In this document: positions 11,415 to 20,408 of the stretch, piece by piece
How the letters are laid out: every line of letters starts with the position of its first letter
Position numbering within the stretch: position 1 is the first letter of the stretch
Source: Lolium rigidum
Lineage: Eukaryota > Streptophyta > Magnoliopsida > Poales > Poaceae
Assembly: GCF_022539505.1 (NCBI RefSeq)
Contig: NC_061508.1
Span: 264,436,736 to 264,500,735 of the forward strand
DNA length: 64,000 nucleotides
Direction: 5' to 3'
Notes under the pieces: generated by a model
Told to the model about the DNA's origin: nothing
The model's input: the letters and a program-made list of their open reading frames with translations, nothing else
The model's database searches: none
Translations under genes and position numbers: made by a program

Positions 11415-14400
11415 ATGTCGTCTCAAGAAGAGTTAGAGGAGCACTACAATAGGCACTTCTTTAGGACGGAGGAGGATGCCGAGGCCGCAGGTGTTGGCGG
11501 CGACGAGGACCATGAGATGGAGGATGCCGCTGGGGGTAGTGCCGACGAGCCGAGCGGCAACGAGGCAAGCGCCGCCGCCGGGGGTAGTACCTACGAGCCT
11601 AGCGGCGATGAGGCAACCGGCGCCGCCGGGGGTGGCGGCGAGACAAGCGGCGACGATCCTAGCGCCGCCGCCGGGAGTAGTGGCACCGGGACAAGTGGAG
11701 CCAAGAGGCCGCGGAAGGCAAGGCGCCAAAACACGGTCGGCACCGGCGGAGACACAGATCACGGAGGTGGACCCCGCCGGTGGTTTGCCGGTGTTGCCTA
11801 AGGATGTTGCCAAGGGGTACGGCAACCAAGCGGCATGTATCCTCCGAGAGGTCGTCAATCTCAACGAGACGGACCTCCGAGCTGAGAGCAAAGCGCCTTT
11901 GCGAGCCCAGCTCATTGCGAGGTTGCACGCACGATACAAGTTCCTAGGCGACTACGCCTCCGGTCATCAAACCAACAACATTGTGAACTCACAAGCCCTC
12001 CCGAAGTTCACCAAACACCTCAGCAGCTATAAGTACATGGTGCGGAGGCTGATTGCTTGAGGGCAAAGGTTTCGAAGAGGTCCACTCCGCCTTTCCGCAT
12101 GTCACCCGGGCGGACTTTGATGCTTTTGTGGCCAATGAAGAGCTACAAGCAACCAAGAATCGCAAGTTGTGGGGGAAGGAAATGCGGGAGCTTAACATCG
12201 GCAACCACAACCTTGGGAGCCGTGGGTACGAGGGAAAGGAGCCCTATTGGGCGAAGGAGGACGAGGCGTATGTAAATGCCGGCATTGAGAACCCCTGGCT
12301 CAAGTACAAGGACCCGCTTGAAAGAAGATTCATCAGGTCCCGGTACCATAAGAAGAAACTAACCGGGGAACTTGTCACGGACCCGAAGGTCGTAACCGAC
12401 ATAATTTGGTTCACGAACGACCGAGAAGGTCCTGGCGTTGGAGAAAAAACTGGTAAGCAATTTACCGGTTTTATTAGATCAAGTATCGTTCATATAATAG
12501 TAGCAACATTTCTAAATGGTTCGCGTTTCTTCCGCAGGAAGAAGAAAGACAAAGACTTTCTCAAGCCTCCCAAGGTGACGAAGGCTCCTCGTCCCGGGCG
12601 TCGACGGGCAGGGTAGCTCGGGACAAGCCTCTCGTACGGGCGCTAAACATCGTTAATGAGCATTCACCGACGAGAAGGCCGCATAGAGGCCGTGTGGCTG
12701 GCGCCGGTACAGGCTACAAGCATGGTCACTATGGCTTGTCGTCTCGCGGCCGATAAAAATGCGTGTAATGAGAGGAAGCAGCGGGAGGCGGAGGAAATGA
12801 GGGAGTCAATCCTAGCCCAAGTCCAAGCTGGTTTGGTACCGCAACTGGTACCGCAACTCAAAGCTACACTCGTACCTGAAGTCAAAGCTGAAGTCGCCGC
12901 TGGAGTCCAAGCAGATTTCAACGCTATGCAAGCGTGGTATGAGGGTGGCAAACAAGGCCCCCCCCCCGAAAATGCAAGTGGTTAGCTTCAACGGCAGCAA
13001 CTCGATGGTGCCGCCGTCCGCCGGCAATGACAATGTTATAATGGAGACTCCTCCGGCCGCCGGCAATGTCGCTGGTGCTAGGGATTCACCGTCCATGCCG
13101 GGTAGCAGCCCCTCCGTCACTTGCACGCCCGCCGCCGCATGTGCTGGCCCGTCGACATTAGCCGAGCTCAACGCCCTCACGGTAATTAACTAATGTGTAC
13201 ATCAAGTTAATATATTAGTTTCGTCATCCTTGCCCTCTCTCTAACGCCATACACATGTTCTCGCAGGCGCTCTCGACGCCATGCACCTTTTTGATGAGAG
13301 TAAACGACGAACTCAAAGACGTCGCGAGGGGGTCCATCATTCGGCCCCTGGATAAGAAGTGGCACACACGAGATATGGCGGATGACGTTTACCGGGTTGA
13401 AGTGGATCGGGCGTTACCGGGCTATGAGGATTTGTTTCCTCCTAATCAACCGCATGGTGCCGATGACGATAGCCCGTTGAATCCGGCCTCACCGAAGGGT
13501 TGGCTACTCGCTATGGCCGAAGACCCTAATTCGGATCAACACCTACTCGGGGTCGACGGCAAGCAAAGACAAGCACCTTGCGGCGCCACATGTCAGCGTC
13601 CCTCCACGACGGCCGGCGGCGCCCGTGGTCATCGCCCCACCGGAACGGCCGAGCTGCGCCGGGAGGTCAGCGCCCCACCACAACGGCCGGCTGCGCCAGA
13701 GGCCGAGGAATATGAACGTGACAACTTCCAATGGGATATTCCTACGTCTTCACAAGTTGTCCATGAGGATGCGCCGGGCTTCAAATATGTGTGCTCCAAG
13801 AAGCTGTTCGATTCTCAAGAAACGGCTAATGAGGAGGAAAATCCCGAGGAGGTCGCCACCGCCGCCGTCAAAAATATGTTGAGCCCAAACACACTCCGTG
13901 CTACGGCCACTACGGCGATGGATGGTCCAGCACTACAACCCAAGAAGAGGAAGAGGGCAAATAAGAAGGACGCCCAAGACAAGGCGGCGGCGGCCAAATC
14001 CAAGGACAAGGTCCCACTCCTTGACAAGTTGCCAAACAATTGGCGACCTCTGCATCACTTGGGTCAACCGATGCTGCCGGAGCATGTCGTGAAGAAACTC
14101 ACCCCGGATATGAGGAGCTTGCATGAGACTTGTCTTGCATGTGGAGAACCTTCTTCTCAAATCAAAAGATCCTGGTTACCCTCTCTTCGTGGCGAAGGTG
14201 CCAGCCGGCATGAACTTCGTCGAGAAGTACCCCGCGGACTTGTGCTTCATCCGGTTCAACGACATCTTCAGCATCTATCGCATGCAAGCGCTCCACTTTA
14301 GTGTGGTTCGCCTAGTTGCTCTTAGCATGTCTTCCCAGCATTGTTAAGGAGGGGACGCCGACCATCGCGATCATGGACCCCTTCTATATGCGGGAGAGCA

Positions 14401-15182
14401 TCATCTCGCAACCCCAGGGATCGCGCGATTGCCACCCAACGAGGTCGAGGATTTCATGCTGGCGAACATTAAGAAGGGCGCCATTCTCATCCCTTACTTC
14501 CCCGAGTAAGTAATCACTCGCTAGTCCCCCATCACCATTCTATCCTATATCTCCATTTGCATTTCCAAAGGTTAATCCGTGTGTTTTCCGCGAGACAAGT
14601 TCTGCACCCTCATCGTCGTGCACCCGCAACACTCGCATGCGGTCTATCTCGACTCGGGTAGGGACCGAAAGAAAGACTACTCCCACATCGGGGCCCTTCT
14701 CAATGATGCTCTCACCGGCTTCGCCAACAAGGCAGGCCCCCTCAAAGTAGAGAGGAAATCCCGAGGAGGCTTCGTCTTAACCCACACAACCAACTTCCCT
14801 GCCTCGGGCGATCGACGCCCGACAATGGGATGGACGCGTGGTACGCCATCCTTCGGATGCAGGAGTACATAAAGTACGCAGATGACATGTTGCTGCCAGA
14901 TAATCTCGAAACAGGTTTGCAAACATGGCGGATGTCCCCGATAGAGAGATTAGAAAGAGCCGGGGTCGCATCCAGCAGTTCATTTGCACGATAATCCTGC
15001 AGGATGTCAACAATAGGTCTGGCGAGTTCTTCTACGGCTATGGTCTACCACCTAATGACGAGATAGACCTCCACTTGGAGATGTCGCGTGATGAGAGGCC
15101 GTTCAACTCGCTTGAGGGCTGCCGTCCATTCCCCCTAGGCGTACAACCCGATCCTACGACGGGAACACTTGCTAAAGCTTGA
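11415..15182 (+). pseudogene. CACTA-1 second gene: Ptta/En/Spm-like protein fused to a ULP1-like protease domain (broken)
   Basis: The likely start is the ATG at 11415, in a very strong context (GCCACCATG). The N-terminus is acidic and Gly/Ala/Ser-rich with three similar repeats (11520-11690). A region resembling plant Ptta/En/Spm transposase (Transposase_24) follows at 11750-12450, with HNLGSRGYEGKEPYWAKED as its best motif. A probable intron spans about 12452-12538 (GTAAGC to CGCAG). A glutamine/alanine helical stretch covers 12770-12985. From about 13270 to 14040 the sequence is Pro/Lys-rich. The 14100-15180 part resembles a C48 (ULP1) peptidase fold: VVHPQHSHAVYLDSGRD holds the expected His and Asp, but the expected cysteine region reads GMDAWYAI, without Cys. 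There are at least five frame changes, and another intron near 14507-14585. It may bind subterminal repeats or SUMO-like partners; the function is inferred. Confidence 0.78.
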
Positions 15183-15374
15183 ACGATATGTCCTTGAACT
15201 TCCGTACTTGTAATAATTGTTATATATTCCCATAGAATCGACTAGTTGCTTTTATTTAGTTGTATGAATGTGCATGTGAACATGTGTCCGTAGTTTCATT
15301 TACTTTGCTATATATTTCAAGATTATGGCGTACATAGCTTAATAATTATTTGCATTTACTCGACCACTACTTGC

Positions 15375-15835
15375 CTCGTATTTGGAGTTCGCCGATGATT
15401 AGAATGTTCGGTCAATCGTACACTCGGGGGTGGAGCCGGTGAGCCTTGGTGCGACGGCCACAAGTATCAATCTATTGTGCATCCTACCTAGCCTCACTCG
15501 ACTCCATCCCTGGATGTTAATATTTGTTTCGACCGACAAAGTATGAGGCACGCTATTTAATTCGTACTACTTGTCTTCTATTTGAGTTCGCACTTCTTAA
15601 TTGCATTGGCCGATGATTAAAATGTTCGGTCACTTGTACACTCCGGGGTGGGGCCGGTGAGGCTTGGTGTGAAGGCCACAAATATCAATCTATTGTGCAT
15701 CCTACCTAGCCTCACCGACCCCATCCCTGTATGTTATTATTTATTTCGACCAACAAAGTATGAGGCACATGCTATTTAGTTCATACTACTTGTCTCTTAT
15801 TTGAGTTGGCACTTGTTCATTGCATTGGTACTAAC
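15375..15835. repeat. Two-copy 218-bp tandem repeat
   Basis: GCCGATGATT starts at 15391 and again at 15609. The whole unit is duplicated, including TATCAATCTATTGTGCATCC and ACAAAGTATGAGGCAC, with modest divergence. It lies directly upstream of the small gene at 15860, in its putative promoter or leader. No ORF is present. Confidence 0.9.
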
Positions 15836-15859
15836 GTTTTACTTGTCTTGTGAATGGAG

Positions 15860-16113
15860 ATGCCGACGACATATGTCGTGTACAAGGGGAGGGTTCTGGA
15901 GTCTACGACGACCGGGAGGACTGTCGGAGACAGGTGCACCGTTTCGGCGGCAACGGCTACAAGGGATACCCCACTAGGGTGGAGGCGGAAGGAAGATACG
16001 CCCGTTATCTAGCGGGAGAGATGAGGGACATGAGGAGGAACCGGATGAAGACCATGGCCTTCGTGATGATGGTCATGACCATGTTGGTCATGTTCTATGT
16101 GATTCTAGTTTAG
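15860..16113 (+). pseudogene. Small CACTA-1 gene: RNase H1 N-terminal (viroplasmin-like) domain plus hydrophobic tail (one frameshift)
   Basis: The ATG at 15860 opens with YVVYKGRV. After a one-base loss near 15893-15898 the adjacent frame continues with GVYDD, then a QVHRFGGNGYKGYPTRVEAE stretch. This is the signature of the hybrid-binding N-terminal domain of eukaryotic RNase H1, also called Cauli_VI or viroplasmin-like: aromatic residues, then YKGY and an EAE helix. No RNase H catalytic domain follows. Instead there is a basic segment (MRDMRRNRMK) and a hydrophobic segment rich in V, M, L and F of about 18 residues (16060-16110), a likely membrane anchor or tail. The stop is at 16111. The family normally binds RNA/DNA hybrids or double-stranded RNA. 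It is a separate short gene downstream of the ULP1-like part and uses the same strand. Confidence 0.75.
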
Positions 16114-16413
16114 GTTAGGACCTACATTGTGAGGTGTATGACGATACTTGTGACGACTATGTACCAAGACTTCTAACTTTGTGAAACTTCGTCGTTCGGT
16201 GTTGCATATGCACATGTGTTGTATGAATCAACACATTCCGAAACGAGACTTGCGTATTTGTGTACCGATACCGAAATGAAACTTGGCTCTCTATGTGCTT
16301 CTCATATTGCATGTAATACTCGTATAAATATGAACTGCGTTGTAAATATATACTGCTGTCAAAATTGTATTGTAATATGCTGGAAAAAAGTGGAAAAAAG
16401 AATTTTCGAATTA

Positions 16414-16686
16414 ATTGCCGGCGCACCTAAATGACACATTGCCGGCGCACGAGGCATGCGCCAGTGCTGGAAGCACTACTGCCGGCGCACCTGATAGTGC
16501 GCCGGTGGAATAGATCTTTGCCGGCGAAGCAGGGTGGTGCGCCGGCAATAGCAGAGATATCGCCGGCGCACAACCCGGTGCGCCGGCAGTGTCCGTTTAT
16601 CACCGGCGCGTTCGCACCGGCGGGCTCGTGGTGCGCCGGCAATGGGGGTTTTAGGTGCGCCGGCAATGGGCCTTTCCCTAGTAGTG
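16414..16686. repeat. CACTA-1 3' subterminal repeats and terminus
   Basis: GCCGGCGCAC(C) or its complement GGTGCGCCGGC occurs about ten times in 270 bp, in both orientations, ending in the terminal CCCTAGTAGTG. Arrays of this kind are the binding sites for CACTA transposition proteins. The orientation alternates, so the single strand can fold into several hairpins. Confidence 0.92.
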
Positions 16687-17118
16687 GATGAATCTACTTT
16701 TCTCCTCTCCCATCACTTTAAGTTCATGTTCTAGATTTTCTACCACTTGATCAAATACGGCAAGATCTGTCTCAACTCTCAACTTCTCCTTGCGAATAAG
16801 CTCTGAATTCTTCTTTTTTTCCTCCACAATACGCTTCAGCTCGAATATCATCAGGTTTTTACGGGCCAATTCATCATCTAAATTGGCTACCTTCTCCTCC
16901 AAATCCATCCTCTGGCTACACCACTGGGTTGATTCATCTTGGTATGCAATGTACCATGGATCATCGGCTTGCCTGGCTAACTGTAACAATAATGGAAAAA
17001 AGAACAACTGAAATCACTCCAACAGGCCATGGCGGAACTTTCAACGGTAGTACAGAGAGCTGAAGCTAGATACCTGCACTTCCGACGAGGTAGGAGAAGT
17101 AGAACGTGGCCACGACAT
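16687..17118 (-). pseudogene. Coiled-coil gene fragment (probable second gene of an older MULE), cut by CACTA-1
   Basis: On the minus strand a 15-residue first exon starts at the ATG at 17118 and ends at a GTATCT donor (17073). An intron closes with TTACAG, and a second exon runs from 16980 to the CACTA-1 end at 16687. The exons join in phase 0. Exon 2 is helical and charged (MDLEEKVANLDDELARKN, FELKRIVEEKKKNSELIRK), consistent with a coiled coil. The layout of a short Ser-rich first exon starting M-(V)-S-W and a coiled-coil exon resembles the minus-strand gene of the complete MULE at 24853-25661, although no GRF zinc finger is seen here. CACTA-1 disrupts the exon, so the end of the gene is missing. 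The MULE assignment is an inference. Confidence 0.6.
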
Positions 17119-17524
17119 GATCGAATCCCCACCCTCGCCGGTGTACCCGCTACGACCAGACATTGAGGACTATTTCGTACCTGGCAAACTCCAATAAATT
17201 ACGGGAACCGAATCGATTAGGGGGCGGGGAGGCAGAAGCGGAGGTCTTACCAAGCTATACTACCAATTGGTGCGCGGAACAAATCCCGGTCGTCGTGGGC
17301 GGTGGATCTGCTTGCGGCGGACTTTCCTGCGGTGGGTACAATGTGTGCGGACGAAACAAGTGCTGGAGCCGTGGTTGACGTGCAGCACCGCAGTCCTGAC
17401 GCCGCCGGGGGACAGAGCCGGCGGCGCGACGAGGCGCCGGCGATGGCTGCTCCGTCCGACGGTGGGGAACGAGCTGCCAGCGGTTCTCCGGTCTAGCTTT
17501 AATTAGCGAACTTGTTGCTTCTCT
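17119..17524. other. Flank of the coiled-coil gene, no supported gene
   Basis: This is moderately GC-rich sequence upstream of the minus-strand coiled-coil gene. Short open frames on the + strand (17267-17506) show no domain signature. It most likely represents the promoter or leader of that gene. Confidence 0.45.
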
Positions 17525-17880
17525 CTATGAGCGACAATATGTGTCTTTTCCTGAAAAATAGACGACCCCACTGGTCATTGGCTGCGGAGGCCCCACAGAG
17601 CGGCAATATATGATTTTCTCTAAATAAATAGACGACCCCACTGGTCATTGGCTGCGGCAGCCCCACAGAGCGGCAATATATGTCTTTTCCTGAAAAATAT
17701 ACAACCCCACTGGTCATTGGCTGCGGAGGCTCCACAGAGCGGCAATATATGATTTTCTCTAAATAAATAGACGACCCCACTGGTCATTGGCTGCGGCAGC
17801 CCCACAGAGCGGTAATATATCTTTTCCTGAAAAATATACGACCCCACTGGTCATTGACTGCGGCAGCCCTATAGAGTGGC
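17525..17880. repeat. Dimeric minisatellite: alternating 69- and 70-bp units
   Basis: Units start at GCG(A/G)CAATAT near 17531, 17600, 17670, 17739 and 17809. All share GACCCCACTGGTCATTGGC-like cores. Two variants alternate: one has TGTCTTTTCCTGAAAAATA (17531, 17670, 17809), the other TGATTTTCTCTAAATAAATA (17600, 17739). The effective period is therefore 139 bp. It sits upstream of the minus-strand coiled-coil gene. Confidence 0.9.
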
Positions 17881-17929
17881 CCCATTTGTCATTGGCAGCA
17901 ACGCGTATAAAATCATGACATAAAACGGC

Positions 17930-18192
17930 CCACACGTCAGTGATAGATGGATGGCTGCTCCGACGTGTCTCCTGACCCTACCCGTCAGCACGAGACGGTC
18001 AGGGAGGAGCTGCCCCTGTGCGGCCCCACTCGGTCAGACTAACGGTCAAGACCTCTGACCTGACGGCTACCGGCCGTTCCAGCACTTGTGCGTGTTGCAA
18101 ACTAAAGGAGGGGAAAACTGAGGAAAAACTAAGGGACCGGGGAAAATTGAGTACAACTAACGAACCAGGGGCACGAAAATAGAAATCCCTAT
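17930..18192. mobile_element. Probable terminal inverted repeat of an older MULE (MULE-2)
   Basis: Read on the minus strand from 18192 the sequence begins AGGGATTTCTATTTTCGTGC. It continues with blocks such as CAATTTTCCCCGGTCCC and GACCGTTAGTCTGACC, a composition typical of grass MULE terminal repeats. It lies outside the coiled-coil gene, where a MULE end is expected. The partner end would be left of CACTA-1 and is not visible, so no target duplication can be checked. Confidence 0.45.
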
Positions 18193-18838
18193 ATAAAAAG
18201 CGCATATTTAAATCTTTTTACAAGCGGATCAAAATGGCATGACTCCTTAATTTAATTATCGGGTAACATCAATTTTAAATATCTAAAATACCAACATTAA
18301 CAACCGCATTCTAATTTAAGTGATCTAATAGTAAGAATCACATGACATAAATTAATGACACTGAGGCCATATCCGCTGTTGCGGAGGGAAAATATGGGAA
18401 ATGCATTTTGATTCATAGTGTAGATACACCTGTTGATAAAAAATATTATTTTAAAATATATAAAGAAACTATTTTTTTAAAAGTTGTACACTCGCACATT
18501 CTATATCCGTGCACAAATTGTACAAAAAGACAATTTTTGGTGCTTCAAAATGGCTTCTCAAGAGACAATTATTTATCATTTCTACACACCTCATAAAAAA
18601 GGTCTTGTCCCCACAAAACTTTGTATACGAACTTAGAATATTCGATGTATATCCACAATTTTTTATGATTTTTTAACATATTGAAATATATTTAATATAT
18701 ATTTTGATAATAGGTGTATTTGGACCTATAAGCCAAAACACCATGTCAGGCAAAAGATATGTCTAACCGTCTTGGATTTAGTTATTTTAGAGGACACTCT
18801 CCTGGCTATGTAGCAAAATTCTTAAGACGACGTGGGCC
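18193..18838. other. AT-rich spacer without recognised features
   Basis: Mostly low-GC sequence between the presumed MULE-2 end and the Harbinger-like element. No ORF above background and no recognised repeat terminus. Confidence 0.55.
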
Positions 18839-19058
18839 TTAGAGCATCTCCAGTCGCGTCCCCCAAATCGCGCCGGATCGAGCGTTTGGGGGGACGTGTT
18901 TTGTTCGTGCCGCGTTTGGGGGACGTCGCTTCCCAGCCGCGTCCCCCAAACGCCTCCCCCAAATGAATATTGGTGCACGAAAATAAAGGTTTTCATTCAA
19001 TTTTGATTATATATTACAAAGTTTGAATGAAAACGGTTAGATTTCATCTAAACCTAGA

Positions 19059-20033
19059 CTACTGACCGCCCGGCGGTGCATTCGACGGCCCCGCCCCATC
19101 GTCGCCTCCCCTACGCCGCAGCTCCTCCTGCGCGTGCCTCCTCTCCTTGCGTTGGGCGGTGGCCAGACGCCGCCGCTCCAGCCGCGCGTCCTCCTCCGCC
19201 CTCCCCTGCTGCGCCGCCTGGAGGGAGAGCTCGACGGCGTGACGAATCTGCGCCTCTTCGCGGGCACGGGCGTCGTCCTGGAGCTTCTTCTCCAACTCAA
19301 AGGACTCGACGAGCGCGCGTTGCTGATCGGCCGTCTCGTCCGGGTGCGGCCCGTCGTCGTGGGACCACTCGAACTCGTCGTCGTCGTTGTCCTCCACCTC
19401 GGTCTCCTCCGCCTCGGCCTCCTCCTCCTCCATTGGCGCCTCCTCCTCCACATCTGTTGGCGTCTCCATCATCGCCGCCGCCAACACGTCGGCCTCCGCC
19501 GCCAACTGGTCCGCCCGCCTCCCCCAGATCGCCGCCAGCGCCGCCTCCCGCTGCTGACGCTCCTCCGCCGCCAGCTTCTGCTGGCGCTCGATCGACTCCC
19601 GCCGCCGGCGCTCGATCGCCTCCCGCCATTCACGGTACAGCGCATCCCGCTCACCGCACTGGCGCCGGCGCTCGTCAACCCACCGCTGCTCCATCTCCTC
19701 CGTCCGGCGCCGTCGCGCCTCTTCTCCCGTCGAGGCGTCGAACGCCGCAACGGTGTCGCATTGCTGCTTGTTCCATGCTGCTGCCGCCGCGGCCTCGTCA
19801 GTAGTGGGGCCATGGGCACAGAACGCAGCTAGATCCGCCGCCTGCGCCGCCTCACGCTGCTGGCGGGCCTGCTGCTCCATTGCCTCCCGCCACTGCTGAC
19901 GATGTGCACGCCAGTTCTGCATCCCTCGCCGCCGCCGCTCTTCCCGGGCCGCGGGGTCGGTGTCGACCTACGAATCCGGGACTCCAAGTGGAGGAGATGG
20001 AGGGAAGTGGCCAGCGCCGGGGCGGTTCGCCAT
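19059..20033 (-). pseudogene. Harbinger-1 cargo gene: charged coiled-coil protein with a UIM-like motif (one stop)
   Basis: The ATG at 20033 (MANRPGAGHFPPSPP) fits the TATA box 90 bp upstream. An in-frame TAG at 19970-19968 interrupts the frame, which is then open for 287 residues from the internal Met at 19922 to the TAG at 19059. The protein is very rich in Glu, Arg, Gln and Ala: basic helical repeats (RRRRESIERQQKLAAEERQQ), then an acidic block (EEEEAEAEETEVEDNDDDE), then EEAQIRHAVELSLQAAQ. That last stretch matches the ubiquitin-interacting motif pattern (acidic pair, hydrophobic, two residues, Ala, three residues, Ser). I recognise this as a type of grass element-borne hypothetical protein but cannot give a function. 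The UIM reading is inference from a short motif. Confidence 0.7.
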
Positions 20034-20122
20034 TGCCACTGCTGGTGGAGGAGACGGTGGTGGAGCGACGAGGGCTGTGTTTGCTGCCGGCGGGTGTGGT
20101 GGCTACCATTGAGCCGGGAGAC

Positions 20123-20130
20123 CTTTTATA
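20123..20130 (-). promoter_or_regulatory. TATA box of the Harbinger-1 gene
   Basis: TATAAAAG reads on the minus strand at 20130-20123, about 90 bp before the ATG at 20033, a normal plant distance. The nested MULE begins only 22 bp further upstream (20153), so it separates this core promoter from any upstream elements. Confidence 0.7.
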
Positions 20131-20152
20131 GACGCCGGCGTCGGGAAGAAAG

Positions 20153-20372
20153 GAGTAAATGACAAAAACTACCACAATTGTGCCATAGATGACGCGGAAC
20201 TACCAAATGGGACACGATTGTCACATGACTACCATGTTTGGGGCACGGTCGCGACGCGGAGCACTGATTGAACGGATCAAGCGTGCTAACCATGTTTCTA
20301 GCAGCCCTGGCCCACCGTCAGAGCTGACGTGGCTACAAGTCGACGGACGGCCGTTAGGGCGCGCGTTAGGGC
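20153..20372 (+). repeat. MULE-1 left terminal inverted repeat
   Basis: 220 bp, nearly identical to the reverse complement of 25778-25998. The match stops after GCGCGCGTTAGGGC. It includes ATGACTACCATGTTTGGGGC and would act as transposase binding site and promoter of the + strand gene, whose ATG is at 20409. Confidence 0.95.
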
Positions 20373-20408
20373 AACTCTTGGTTGACTTTCCCCCAAATCG
20401 AACAGAAA

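Larger units (their letters stand above)
5065..16686 (+). mobile_element. CACTA-1: large CACTA (En/Spm, DTC) transposon, 5' end missing
   Basis: The 3' terminus at 16686 reads CCTTTCCCTAGTAGTG, which is CACTACTAGGGAAAGG on the other strand, a canonical CACTA end. It is preceded by a dense cluster of GCCGGCGCACC-like subterminal motifs, and the same motif forms the palindrome at 8942-9082. Inside, all on the + strand, are a TNP2-type transposase pseudogene, a second gene with Ptta/En/Spm-like and ULP1-like parts, and a small RNase H1 N-terminal-like gene. The 5' CACTA end should lie in the N gap. The bases after the end (GAT, 16687-16689) would be the 3-bp duplication, but this cannot be confirmed. 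It interrupts an exon of a minus-strand coiled-coil gene. Confidence 0.88.

Noticed and set aside
19076..19832. Long + strand frames rich in Pro/Arg/Leu
   Set aside because: Shadows of the minus-strand Harbinger-1 gene caused by its GC-rich codons.
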